Of a stretch of 64,000 bases of DNA, positions 34,701 to 43,290 are shown in pieces. The notes below the pieces were generated by a model. It ran no database searches. It was not told the origin of the DNA and saw nothing but the letters and a program-made list of their open reading frames with translations. This DNA is from DASYQD01 sp963837455 (lineage in GTDB: Bacteria > Acidobacteriota > Thermoanaerobaculia > Multivoradales > JAIOJS01): NCBI GenBank assembly GCA_963837455.1, contig CAWINM010000008.1, forward strand, positions 1-64,000, written 5' to 3'. Position 1 is the stretch's first letter. Each line of letters opens with the position of its first letter. The translations under genes were made by a program, and so were the position numbers.

Positions 34701-35583
34701 ATGCCCGACCTGCCCACACTCAGCGTCGTCATCCCCTGCCTCGATGCCGCCGCCACGCTGCCCGGGCAGCTGGCGGCGCTCGCGGCGCAGCGCTACGACG
34801 CCGGCTGGGAGGTGATCGTCGCCGACAACGGCTCCAGCGACGGCTCGCGCGCCGTCGTCGAGTCCTTCCGCGACCGACTGCCGCGCCTGGGGCTCGCCGA
34901 TGCCAGCGACCGCCGCGGGCGCGCCCACGCCCGCAACGTGGGGGCCGCCGCGGCCGGCGGCGAAGCGCTGCTCTTCGTCGACGCCGACGACGAAGTGGCG
35001 CCCGGCTACCTGGCGGCGATGGGGGCGGCGCTCGCCACCCACGACTTCGTGGCCTGCTCGCTACGACAGCGACACGCTCAACCCGCCCTGGGCGCGCGGC
35101 ACTGCACAGCAGACCCCCAGCGCGACGGCATCTCGCGTTACGACTATCCCGCGTACCTGCCGCATGCCGGTGGCGGCGGCCTCGGCGTGCGGCGCTCGGT
35201 CCACCTCGGAGGTGGGCGGCTTCGATGAATCGATGCCGGCGCTCGAGGACACCGACTACTGCTGGCGCGTGCAACGCGCCGGCCACCCTCTCGAGTTCGT
35301 GCCGGACGCGGTGGTACACATCCGCCGCCGCCTCGACCTCGGCGGCATGTTCCGGCAGGGGTGGCGGACCGGCCGCTGCAACGTGCTGATCTATCGCAAG
35401 TACCGGCCGCTGGGGATGCCGCGGCTGGGGGTGCTGCCGGGAGTGCTGCGCTGGGGCAGGCTCGTGCTGCGCACGCCCCTCCTGCTCGCCAGCCGCGCCG
35501 GGCGCGCGCGCTGGGTGTGGCAGCTCGGCTGGCGGCTGGGCCGGCTGCAGGGGTGCGTGCTCTACCGCGTCGCCGCGCCGTGA
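34701..35583 (+). CDS. Family 2 glycosyltransferase, frameshifted
   Basis: About 293 residues when joined. It starts 'LPTLSVVIPCLDAAATLPGQ' with 'VIVADNGSSDGSR' (nucleotide site) and 'ALLFVDADDEVAPGYLAAMG' (DxD). After frame breaks near 35055, 35120 and 35205 it continues 'EVGGFDESMPALEDTDYCWR', the acceptor-side ED motif of GT2 enzymes, and ends with a basic amphipathic tail. It is a soluble or peripheral glycosyltransferase for surface polysaccharide. A TATCAT hexamer lies about 29 bases before ATG 34701, so this gene seems to have a short leader. It is divergent from the GT-C-like gene. Confidence 0.85.
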
Positions 35584-35714
35584 GGGGCGGCAGCCACCAC
35601 CTCGAGGCGCGAAGATTGCGTCTCCTCGCCAGTGTCGACGATCTCGGCCGCCTGCCCTCGGCCGCGCCGGCGATAGCATCGGTTTGCCGCCGCCGGCGCT
35701 CCTCCACCGCGTGA

Positions 35715-35720
35715 TACCCT
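35715..35720 (+). promoter_or_regulatory. -10-like TACCCT, 8 bases before ATG 35729
   Basis: TACCCT, 8 bases, ATG; supports 35729 rather than the upstream in-frame ATG at 35684. Confidence 0.4.
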
Positions 35721-35728
35721 GCGCCGCC

Positions 35729-36805
35729 ATGCGCGTCCTGGTCACCGGGCACGACGGCTACATCGGCAGCGTCCTGGTGCCACTGCTGCTCGCGGCGGGG
35801 CACGATGTCGTCGGGCTCGACGTCGACTTTTTTGCTCCCTGCACGCTCCCCGGCCAGCCGCTCGCCAGCGTGCCGTCCCTGCGCCGCGACCTGCGCGACG
35901 TCACCGTCGACGACCTCGCGGGGTTCGACGCCGTGCTCCACCTGGGCGGCCTCTCCAACGACCCGCTGGGCGACCTCGACGCCGCCCTCACCTACGAAAT
36001 CAACGACGCCGCCTCGGTGGGCCTCGCCGTCCATGCGCGTGCGGCCGGCGTCGAGCGCTTCGTCTTCGCCTCCTCGTGCAGCACCTACGGCGCGGCGGGC
36101 GACGCCTTCCTCGACGAGAGCGCGGCGTTCAATCCGGTCACCCCTTACGGCGTCTCCAAGGTGCGCGTCGAACAGCAGCTCGCTGCCCTCGCCGGCGCGC
36201 GCTTCTCCCCCACCTACCTGCGCAACGCCACCGCCTACGGCGTGTCGCCGCGGCTGCGCGTCGACCTGGTGCTCAACAACCTCGTCGCCTCGGCGGTGAC
36301 CACCGGCCGCATCCACATGCTCAGCGACGGCACTCCGTGGCGGCCGCTGGTGCACGTCGAGGACATCGCGCGCGCTTTCCTGGCGGTGCTGGCGGTGCCG
36401 CGCGAGGTGGTGCACGACCAGGCGTTCAACGTCGGACGGACGGAGGCCAACTACCGCATCCGCGAGCTCGCCGAGATCGTCGCCGAGACGGTGCCCGGGT
36501 GCCGCATCACCTACGCCGACGGCGCCGGACCGGACAAGCGCTGCTACCGCGTCGACTGCGGCAAGATCGCCCGCCTGCTCCCCCACTGGCAGCCGCGCTG
36601 GGACGCGCGCCGCGGCGCCGCCGAGCTTGCAGCCGCCTACCGCGTCGCCGCGCTCAGCGAGGCGGAGTTCCGCAGCGCCCGCTACGTGCGCCTGGGGCGG
36701 ATCCGCGAGCTGCAGGCGTCGGGCAGCCTCGATGCCGGGCTGCGCTGGACCGCCAGCGGCGCCGATTTCTCGGCGGCCCCGGCCGCCGCCAGCTCGCAGG
36801 CCTGA
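35729..36805 (+). CDS. NAD-dependent sugar epimerase/dehydratase (extended SDR)
   Basis: 358 residues, intact. The Rossmann motif 'VTGHDGYIGS' (GxxGxxG at 7-13) is followed by 'GLDVDFF' for NAD ribose binding, catalytic region 'FASSCSTYG' and the YxxxK pair at Tyr140/Lys144 (TPYGVSKVRVEQQ). The C-terminal substrate lobe includes 'TPWRPLVHVEDIARAFLAVL' and 'ADGAGPDKRCYRVDCGKIAR'. It acts on a nucleotide-activated hexose; epimerase versus 4,6-dehydratase cannot be told apart from sequence alone. The cytidylyltransferase/C-methyltransferase operon at 53.5-57.5 kb is a possible source of substrate. Confidence 0.9.
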   Translation: MRVLVTGHDGYIGSVLVPLLLAAGHDVVGLDVDFFAPCTLPGQPLASVPSLRRDLRDVTVDDLAGFDAVLHLGGLSNDPLGDLDAALTYEINDAASVGLAVHARAAGVERFVFASSCSTYGAAGDAFLDESAAFNPVTPYGVSKVRVEQQLAALAGARFSPTYLRNATAYGVSPRLRVDLVLNNLVASAVTTGRIHMLSDGTPWRPLVHVEDIARAFLAVLAVPREVVHDQAFNVGRTEANYRIRELAEIVAETVPGCRITYADGAGPDKRCYRVDCGKIARLLPHWQPRWDARRGAAELAAAYRVAALSEAEFRSARYVRLGRIRELQASGSLDAGLRWTASGADFSAAPAAASSQA

Positions 36806-37029
36806 AGGGCTGCGCCGGCCGCGGCGACGAGGGCGCGGCCCGGCAGCGCCAGTGCCGGCATCGGAGAGGCGTGCCAGCCTGGGTCACGCGCCAGCGGCTC
36901 GAGGCCGCCCGCGGCGTTGCGCTCCCTGCGCCATGGGACGAAGCTATGGCTCGGTCGCGAGCCTTGCATCCGGCCCCAAGGCTCCCACAACGCGATCCGG
37001 CGCACGTGTGCAGAGCACCCAGAGCGCCC

Positions 37030-38269
37030 CTAGGCGCCGTCGCGATCGCCCGGCGGCAGCAGGTCGGCCCACCGTGCCCACGCCTCGGTGAGCGCCATTC
37101 CCCGCGCCAGCGGGAAGGCCGGCTCGGTAGCCGAGCCGCCGCCGTGCCTTGTCGATGCGCACCCGGGTGCGGGCGGCGAAGAAGTCGATGAGCTCGGGCG
37201 TCAGCGGGTGGATGGGAGGTCGCATCGTCGCCTGCTGCAGCCACCGCCGCGGGCTCGCCCATCCTCGCCTTGATCCGTTGCTGCCAGCTCTCGGGGAGCA
37301 GCGAGCTGGCAAGCTCGCGTGCCGCCACCAGCTCGCGGGTCGCCAGCAGCCGATCGCGCAGCGCGCGGTCGCCGCGGAAGGCGCCGAGCAGCTCGCCGTC
37401 CAGCCGCGGGACGGCCCGGCGGTGGGCGCGCCAGAAGGCGCGCGCCTCCTCGGCGCTCATGGTCACCAACCGCGGCGAGAGCTCGCCGGCACCGCGGTCA
37501 CCGTCGAGCATGGCGCGAAGCGGCCGTATAGCTCCCGCCAGGTGACCGGCTCGGCGGCCGAGACTAGGAACGCCTCGCCCACCACGCCGTCGCGCACGGC
37601 GGCGAGCAGCATGGCGCTCACCAGGTCGTCGACGTAGACAGCGTTGGCGGTTCCGGCGCCGCCGTCGACGAGGATCAAGCGGCCGCTGCGCAGCGCCGCC
37701 AGCGGCTGCGCCGTCCACACCCCCCCCCACGGGCCGTACACCGCCGTCGGCTGCAGCACCACCACCGGCACTCGCCCCGCCCGCGCCCAGGCCATCGCCA
37801 CGCTCTCGGCGGCGAGCTTGCTGTCGGAGTAGGCGTCGCCGAAGCGGCGGCGCGGCGCGCTCTCGTCGAGGTCGCCGTCGGCGGTGCGGCCGTAGACCAT
37901 CAGCGTCGAGAGGTGGACGACGCGTCCGGCGCCGGCGGCTGCGGCCGCCGCCAGCACCCGGCGCGTGCCCTCGCTGTTGACGAAGCCGCGGCGCTTCTGG
38001 CTGCCGCCGGTGCCGTAGGCGCAGTGGAAGACGACGTCGCAGCCGGCGGCCGCCACGGCCGTGGCGGCGGCGTCGGTGACGTCGCCGCGCGCAAGTCGAG
38101 CGGCAAGCGGGCGAGGCGCGACGCCGAGGCGATCCCGCGCACCAGCACCCGTACCTCCGCGCCGTGGTCCCGCACCAGCCGCTCGACCAGGCGGCCGCCG
38201 ATGAAGCCGCTGGCGCCGGTGACCAGCACGCGGCGGCCGGCGAGCGCCCGCCGAGGAGACCTCGTTCAT
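37030..38269 (-). CDS. NAD-dependent epimerase (extended SDR), frameshifted
   Basis: About 413 residues after joining. After 'MNEVSSAGARR' and a break, the Rossmann motif reads 'VLVTGASGFIGGRLVERLVR'. It continues 'CDVVFHCAYGTGGSQKRRGF', 'VVHLSTLMVYGRTADGDLDE', 'YSDSKLAAESVAMAWARAGR' (YxxxK) and 'VLQPTAVYGPWGGVWT'. The C-terminus resumes after breaks near 37510, 37240 and 37130 as 'RTRVRIDKARRRLGYR' and 'FPLARGMALTEAWARWADLL', ending at TAG 37030. It starts within the stop region of the upstream oxidoreductase, so the two form a coupled pair. It differs from the 35729 enzyme. Confidence 0.8.
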
Positions 38270-39324
38270 CGCGCCGCCGCGCCCGGCGGGCCGGCGCCGT
38301 CTGCCCGGCCCAGGAGGCCAGCTCCGGCGGCTCGTCCCAGGGCAGCGCCAGCGGTTGCCGGCTGCATAGCAGGCCTCGATCAGCGCCACGCTGCGCCGGC
38401 CCTCGCGGCCGGGCACCCGCGGCTCGCGTCCCTCGCGCACCGCCGCGGCGAAGTCGTCGAGCTGCCGCAGGAAGGCGTCCGTCGAAGGCGAGCCCCCCTC
38501 CGGCGGGCCGGGCGTGCCCGGCGAGAGCGGCGGCCTTGCCCGGCAGATGCAGCACCACCTCGGGGTCGGGGTCCCAGACCCCCACCTCGAGCGCCCGCGC
38601 GACCCGGGAAGCGGCAGCGGTTGCGCAGGTTGCGGCTGCGGCTCACCTCGACCGTGCCGGCGAGCCCGGCGGCGAAGGTGAGCTCGAGCTCGCAGTCGGC
38701 CTCGATGCCGCCCATGGCGTCGTCGCGGTAGTCGACGCTCGCCCACTCGCCCAGCCAGCAGAGCAGCAGGTCGAGCACGTGCACGCCGTAGTCGGCGAGC
38801 ACGCCGCCGCCGGCCGTTTCCCGTCGCAGCAAGTAGTCGCTGGCGAACGGCCAGCGGGGAATCACGCCCTGGCGCAGCTCGAAGCGGGTGAGCGGGCCCA
38901 CCAGCTCGGCGGCGAGGAGATCGCCGACCGCGGCCGTCGAGTCGAAGAAGCGGAACTGGAGGCCCACGGCGAGCGTCGCACCCGACTCCGCCGCGGCGGC
39001 GATCATGGCGTCGCACTCGGCGACGGTCGTCGCCATCGGCTTCTCCACCAGCACCTGGACGCCGCGGCGCAGCAGGGCGATCGCCACCGGCGCATGCAGG
39101 TGGTTGGGAAGCGCGACGATGGCGGCGTCGACGCCATCGGCCAGCTCGGCGACGTCCGCGACTGCGTGCGGAACACCCCAGCGCTCGGCGAGAGCGTGGG
39201 CGCGCGGCAGGTCGCGGTCGACGAGCGCCACCGCCCTGGCCGCGCGCGAGGCGGCGAGGGCCGGCAGGTACTGCAGCTGGGCGACGGCGCCGCAGCCGAC
39301 GACGGCGATACGGAGGGGTTCCAT
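38266..39324 (-). CDS. Gfo/Idh/MocA-family NAD(P)-dependent oxidoreductase, frameshifted
   Basis: About 353 residues, normal for the family. N-terminal 'LRIAVVGCGAVAQLQYLPAL' (GxGxxA) and 'VQVLVEKPMATTVAECDAMI' (EKP at 94-96) are the nucleotide and catalytic motifs. 'GGGVLADYGVHVLDLLLCWL' supplies the substrate-lobe DxxxH-like pattern. Frame changes near 38600, 38520 and 38360 disturb the end ('DAFLRQLDDFAAAVREGREP', 'LPWDEPPELASWAGQ'). The exact 3' end is inferred to overlap the ATG at 38269. It probably oxidises or reduces a sugar or nucleotide sugar and is coupled with the downstream epimerase. Confidence 0.82.
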
Positions 39325-39586
39325 GGTGGAGTGGCTCGGACCCGGTCGGCGGGCTCCGCCGCGGGCGCGACATCTCTGCAGCGCGTTGGAGCCGGCGGCG
39401 GGGCGCGATGTTACATGAGGGCGTGCGCGGGAGCCGCGACCCGCACCCCCTCGCATCCACCGTGCCCCCGCAGCGCACCGAGGTGCACACTTGCCGACCC
39501 TGCCACCGGATGGTTGCCCGGGGTCGCGCTACTGGACGTCCGGGCGATCGGGAGACCTCGTCGCTCTGCCGCTGCGCCAGTCGTCG
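39325..39586. other. Intergenic stretch, nothing supported
   Basis: About 260 bases between two minus-strand genes. A TAACAT on the minus strand near 39410 may be a promoter for the oxidoreductase; no gene is visible. Confidence 0.35.
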
Positions 39587-40375
39587 CTAGGGGATGGCGG
39601 AAGCGTCTCCTCCGCGCAGGATCGCCGCCAGCTCCTCCGGCGTACCCAGGTCGCGGTACCACCCGCCGGGCAGCGCGAGGCCGCGCACGTCGAGACCGGC
39701 CGTCACGGCGCCGGCGACGACGGCCCCGATCTGCAGCTCGCCGACGCCAGACGCCGCCTCGTCGACGGCCGCTGCCGCCACCGCGCCGTGCAGGTGCTCG
39801 CTGAAGGCGGGACCCCACGCGGCCAGCACCCAGCAGAGGCGCAGCGCCGTCGACGGCGGGCGCACCTCGATGCGGCGCACGCGCCCTGCGGGGTCGACGT
39901 CCACCATGTCGGTGGTGTGCGGCCGCACGGCGGGGACGAGACCCAGCACCAGGTCGGCGCCGCTTTCCTCTTGTCGCGCGACGACGCGAGCGAGGGCGTC
40001 CGCTGGGCCGAGCTGGACGTCGGGGAAGCCGAGGGCGACGCGCTGCCCGCGCACGAAGGGGTAGGCGGCGTCGAGGCTGGCGGGCAGGCTCGGCGAGGCG
40101 CGGCGGCAGAGGTAGGCGAGCGGCACCCCGTGGGTCTCGCCGCCGCCGAGGTGGCGCGCCACGTCCCACTTCCCCTCGCGCAGGACGACGAAGGCGCGTG
40201 CGGCGCCGGCGGAGCGCAGCTGCTCGAGGAGGCCGTCGCAGGCCACCCGCACCACCGGCCCACCCGGCGTCTGCCGCAAGCCGAGCGGCAGCACCTCCTT
40301 GCTGCAGGGGATCGCCCCCAGGCGGCTCGCCTGCCCCGCCGCCGGGATCAGGCCCACGAGCTCGGCGTGGGACAT
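39587..40375 (-). CDS. Sugar-phosphate nucleotidyltransferase-like protein
   Basis: 262 residues. N-terminal 'LVGLIPAAGQASRLGAIPCS' is the nucleotide-binding loop of the GT-A nucleotidyltransferase fold, followed by the signature Lys ('SKEVLPLGLR'). 'VALGFPDVQLGPADALARVV' holds the metal-binding Asp region, and 'GWYRDLGTPEELAAIL' near the end is the usual 'D.GTPE' motif of RmlA/GalU-type enzymes. It activates a sugar-1-phosphate, but the nucleotide is not clear. It follows the sulfatase-fold gene by 8 bases and is likely cotranscribed. Intact. Confidence 0.85.
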   Translation of the reverse strand: MSHAELVGLIPAAGQASRLGAIPCSKEVLPLGLRQTPGGPVVRVACDGLLEQLRSAGAARAFVVLREGKWDVARHLGGGETHGVPLAYLCRRASPSLPASLDAAYPFVRGQRVALGFPDVQLGPADALARVVARQEESGADLVLGLVPAVRPHTTDMVDVDPAGRVRRIEVRPPSTALRLCWVLAAWGPAFSEHLHGAVAAAAVDEAASGVGELQIGAVVAGAVTAGLDVRGLALPGGWYRDLGTPEELAAILRGGDASAIP

Positions 40376-40383
40376 GGCGCCGC

Positions 40384-41931
40384 TCACTGCCGGCGGTGCC
40401 CGGCGGCGTAGCCGAGCGCCTGCACCTCGGCCGCCTCCTCCTGGGTGAGCCGCGGCTGGGCGCCGGCGCGGCTGCCTGGTGCCACCTCGCTGCCGTTGCT
40501 CGCCAGCCAGATCGCCCGCAGCCGGCGCGCCATCGCCTCCAGGGTGGTGGGATCGGCCAGCGGCTCGATGACGCTGGTCATCGGCGGCGAGCCGACTGGT
40601 GGCGGCACCCAGCGCCAGAGCGTCAGCGCCGGCGGCGTGGCGCCAGCGCCGGTGAGCGGAAGGGTGCGACCGAAGGCGTTCTCGAGCGCCGCGAAGAGCA
40701 CGGCGGAGGGCTGGCGCGGCGCCACCTGCGGCTTGCCGCCGAGGTCGATCATGCGCGCCCGGTAGTAGTCGGGATCCTCCGGCGCGAAACGGGCGTCCCA
40801 GAGCAGCTGGCGGTCTCCCTCGACGAGCGAGAAGCGGTTGACGCCGTTGCCGAGGTAGAGCTCGGAGAGCACGCCGCCGGACACCTGGTGGAAGAGGCTG
40901 GGCGCCGTGCGCGGCTCGGGCTTGCCGCCGGCCGCCTCGATCAGCGTCGCCGGCACGCGGATGGTGGCCGGCCGCTCGCCGGCGCGGAGGGCGAGCGGTG
41001 GTCCCTGCCACCGGCGCGGCAGCTTGATCAGCAGCGGCACCTCGACCAGGGGCCGGCAAAGGCTGCCGCCGTGCTCGACCTGGCCGCACTCCTTGAACTC
41101 CTCGCCGTGGTCGGCGGTGACGACGATGAGGGTGTGGTCGTACTGGCCGCTGCGGCGCAGGGCGTCGAGCATCCGGCCCAGCATCTGGTCGCCCCAGGCG
41201 ACGTTGAGCTGGTACATGGCGCGGAAGACCCGCTCGCGCCGCGGCGGCAGCGGCACGGCGGGATCGAAGTAGGGCTCGAGGTCGAGGACCGAGAGCCGCC
41301 GTGGCAGCGCCGGGGGTGTCTCCGGGAGCCGGTCCAGCATCGCGTCGTGCCGCTCGTACGGGGCGTGGGGCAGCAGGATGTGCGCCCACACGAGCTCGGG
41401 GCGGTCGCCGAGCTGGGCCAGCTTCGCCTCGGCCCGCCGGCCCTCGCGCAGGTAGCGAAAGGTGTCGAAGCCCTGGTTGTAGCCGTAGCGCTCGCGCAGC
41501 CAGAAGTTGGAGCGAAAGGCGGTGGTGGAGAAGCCGGCCGCCTTGAGCGACTCCGCCAGGGTCACCAGCTCGGGGCGCAGCACTGCCGCCTCGCCGTGCC
41601 AGTTCTGGTTGCGCCAGGGCTGCAGGCCGGTGAACAGCGAGGCCATCGAGGGCACCGTCCAGCTCGACGGCGCGATGGCGCGCCCCGCCCAGGTTGCGTC
41701 GCGGGCGAGTCGGTCGAGCGCGGGGGTCAGGCGGGGCGGCCCGCCGAGGGCGCCCACGGCGTCGGCGCGCAGGGCGTCGAAGGTGACGAAGAGGATCGGA
41801 CCGCGATGCGCCCGTGGCCCGTGGTCGCCGCAGCCACCGGCGGCGAGAGCGAGCGCGGCGAGGACGAGGCCGACGGCGACCGCGGCGACCGTCGTGCGGC
41901 CGGTGCGGTCTCGGCGGTGGCGGTGGGGCAT
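40384..41931 (-). CDS. Alkaline-phosphatase-superfamily (sulfatase-fold) lipoprotein, Thr nucleophile
   Basis: 515 residues. An N-terminal basic stretch and hydrophobic core end at a Cys (ALALAAGGC), probably a lipoprotein signal. The metal-site start is 'ILFVTFDALRADAVG'. Where sulfatases have C/S-x-P-x-R, this protein has T92-V-P-S-M ('SSWTVPSMASLFTGLQP'), so formylglycine cannot form. Thr at this place is the nucleophile in phosphoglycerol and phosphoethanolamine transferases and in NPP phosphodiesterases. 'VVTADHGEEFKECGQVEHGG' supplies the distal metal ligands. A phospho-group hydrolase or transferase acting at the cell surface is therefore more likely than a sulfatase. The nucleotidyltransferase follows at 8 bases. 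Confidence 0.87.
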   Translation of the reverse strand: MPHRHRRDRTGRTTVAAVAVGLVLAALALAAGGCGDHGPRAHRGPILFVTFDALRADAVGALGGPPRLTPALDRLARDATWAGRAIAPSSWTVPSMASLFTGLQPWRNQNWHGEAAVLRPELVTLAESLKAAGFSTTAFRSNFWLRERYGYNQGFDTFRYLREGRRAEAKLAQLGDRPELVWAHILLPHAPYERHDAMLDRLPETPPALPRRLSVLDLEPYFDPAVPLPPRRERVFRAMYQLNVAWGDQMLGRMLDALRRSGQYDHTLIVVTADHGEEFKECGQVEHGGSLCRPLVEVPLLIKLPRRWQGPPLALRAGERPATIRVPATLIEAAGGKPEPRTAPSLFHQVSGGVLSELYLGNGVNRFSLVEGDRQLLWDARFAPEDPDYYRARMIDLGGKPQVAPRQPSAVLFAALENAFGRTLPLTGAGATPPALTLWRWVPPPVGSPPMTSVIEPLADPTTLEAMARRLRAIWLASNGSEVAPGSRAGAQPRLTQEEAAEVQALGYAAGHRRQ

Positions 41932-42074
41932 CGGGTGGGAGCGACCTCGGAGGCGTCGGCGCGCGGGCGCGGCACAGGATACCCCACCGCCCGGGCGCCC
42001 TCCGGCGGCCCGTCGCCGGCAGGCCGGAGCCCACCCTGCGAGGCGGACAAGAGCCTCTCTATCGGGGCCTGAGC

Positions 42075-42080
42075 TACCAT
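42075..42080 (+). promoter_or_regulatory. -10-like TACCAT, 8 bases before GTG 42089
   Basis: TACCAT, 8 bases, GTG; leaderless-like spacing, no ribosome site. Confidence 0.4.
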
Positions 42081-42088
42081 ACGCTGTC

Positions 42089-43261
42089 GTGCGTCGCAGC
42101 ATCCCCCCCTGGGGCCTGGCCATAGCCCTGCTCGGCGCCGCTTCCCACGCCGGCGCGCAGACCGGCTACATCGCCTTCGGCGACAGCATCACCGCCGGCG
42201 TCGGCGACGACCCCGCCAACGTGCCGCCGGGGTACCCTCCGCGCCTCGAGGCGCTGCTCGACGATGCCGGCACGCCGGCGACCATCCTCAACGCGGGCCA
42301 CGGTGGCGAGAACACCGTCGAGGGCGTGACGCGCATCGACCAGGTGCTCGCCGACGCCGCCGCCGGCAACGACGTGCTGCTGCTGATGGAGGGGACCAAC
42401 GACATCAGCAATGGCATCAGCGTCGAGACCACCCGCTTCGACCTCCAGGAGATGGCCCGCAAGGCGGAGAACGCCGGGCTCTCGGTGGTCCAGGCCACCA
42501 CCATCCCGCGTTACCCGTCGGCCAAGATCGACGCCGACAACGTCGCCAACCTCACCCTCGACGAGAACATCCGCGACCAGGCCGGGCACCGCAACCGGCT
42601 CCTCGCCGACCCCTTCGAGGTCTTCTCCGCGATGCCCAACCTGTTCGCCACCTACTACTACCAGCCGCCTGCCGGCACCAGCGACCCCGTCGGACACCCC
42701 AACGCCGCCGGCTACGACCAGCTGGCGCAGATCTTCTTCGACGTCCTGCGCGAGCACGACACGGTGGCGCCGGTGACCGGCCTCACCAGCCCGTTGCACG
42801 GCACCGAGAACGTCTCGCCCAACACCACCATCACCGTCGACGTCTGGGACTTCGGCGCCGGCATCAACCTCGCCGCCACGCGGCTGCTGGTCAACGGCAG
42901 CGACGCCGGCGTCGACGCGGTGGGCGACACCCGTCACGCCCAGCTGAGCTACCAGCCGCCACTGCCGCTCTCCGGCGTGGTGCGCGTCGGGCTGCGCTCC
43001 GCCGACCTGGCGGTGCCCACCCCCAACGGCGCCGACCGCGACGTGGCCCGCTTCGTGATTGCCGGCACCGTGAGCCTGGCCGGCGACCTCGACCGCGACG
43101 GCCGCGTCGACGGCGCCGACTTGGTGCAGTTCGCGCGCCGCTTCGGCGCCAGCGAGGGGGATCCGCTCTTCCTCGCCGCCGCCGACTTCAATGCCGACAG
43201 GACGATCGACGGCTCGGACCTGGCGATCCTGGCGAGCAACTTCGGCAAGAGCACCTCGTAG
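42089..43261 (+). CDS. Exported SGNH hydrolase with C-terminal dockerin-like repeats
   Basis: 390 residues. The signal peptide (residues 1-23) is followed by an SGNH domain: 'YIAFGDSITAGVGDDP' with Ser33, 'ILNAGHGGENTVEGV', 'LMEGTNDISNG' and a His block 'VGHPNAAGYDQLAQIF'. An Ig-like segment (about 235-335) comes next. The last 50 residues form two calcium-loop repeats of dockerin type: 'GDLDRDGRVDGADLVQFARR' and 'ADFNADRTIDGSDLAILASN'. It is an esterase or lipase-like hydrolase, secreted. No cohesin is visible nearby, so the dockerin-like end may bind a partner encoded elsewhere or serve another role. Confidence 0.88.
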   Translation: MRRSIPPWGLAIALLGAASHAGAQTGYIAFGDSITAGVGDDPANVPPGYPPRLEALLDDAGTPATILNAGHGGENTVEGVTRIDQVLADAAAGNDVLLLMEGTNDISNGISVETTRFDLQEMARKAENAGLSVVQATTIPRYPSAKIDADNVANLTLDENIRDQAGHRNRLLADPFEVFSAMPNLFATYYYQPPAGTSDPVGHPNAAGYDQLAQIFFDVLREHDTVAPVTGLTSPLHGTENVSPNTTITVDVWDFGAGINLAATRLLVNGSDAGVDAVGDTRHAQLSYQPPLPLSGVVRVGLRSADLAVPTPNGADRDVARFVIAGTVSLAGDLDRDGRVDGADLVQFARRFGASEGDPLFLAAADFNADRTIDGSDLAILASNFGKSTS

Positions 43262-43270
43262 CGGCAGCCT

Positions 43271-43289
43271 GCCGGCGACCGCCGCCGGC
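43271..43289. terminator. 7-bp GC hairpin between convergent genes
   Basis: GCCGGCG, a 5-base loop, CGCCGGC, placed in the 29-base gap between two convergent stops (43261 and 43291). Candidate bidirectional terminator without a T-run. Confidence 0.45.
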
Positions 43290-43290
43290 G

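Noticed and set aside
42089..43261. A cellulosome
   Set aside because: One dockerin-like tail and no cohesin or scaffoldin in the window.
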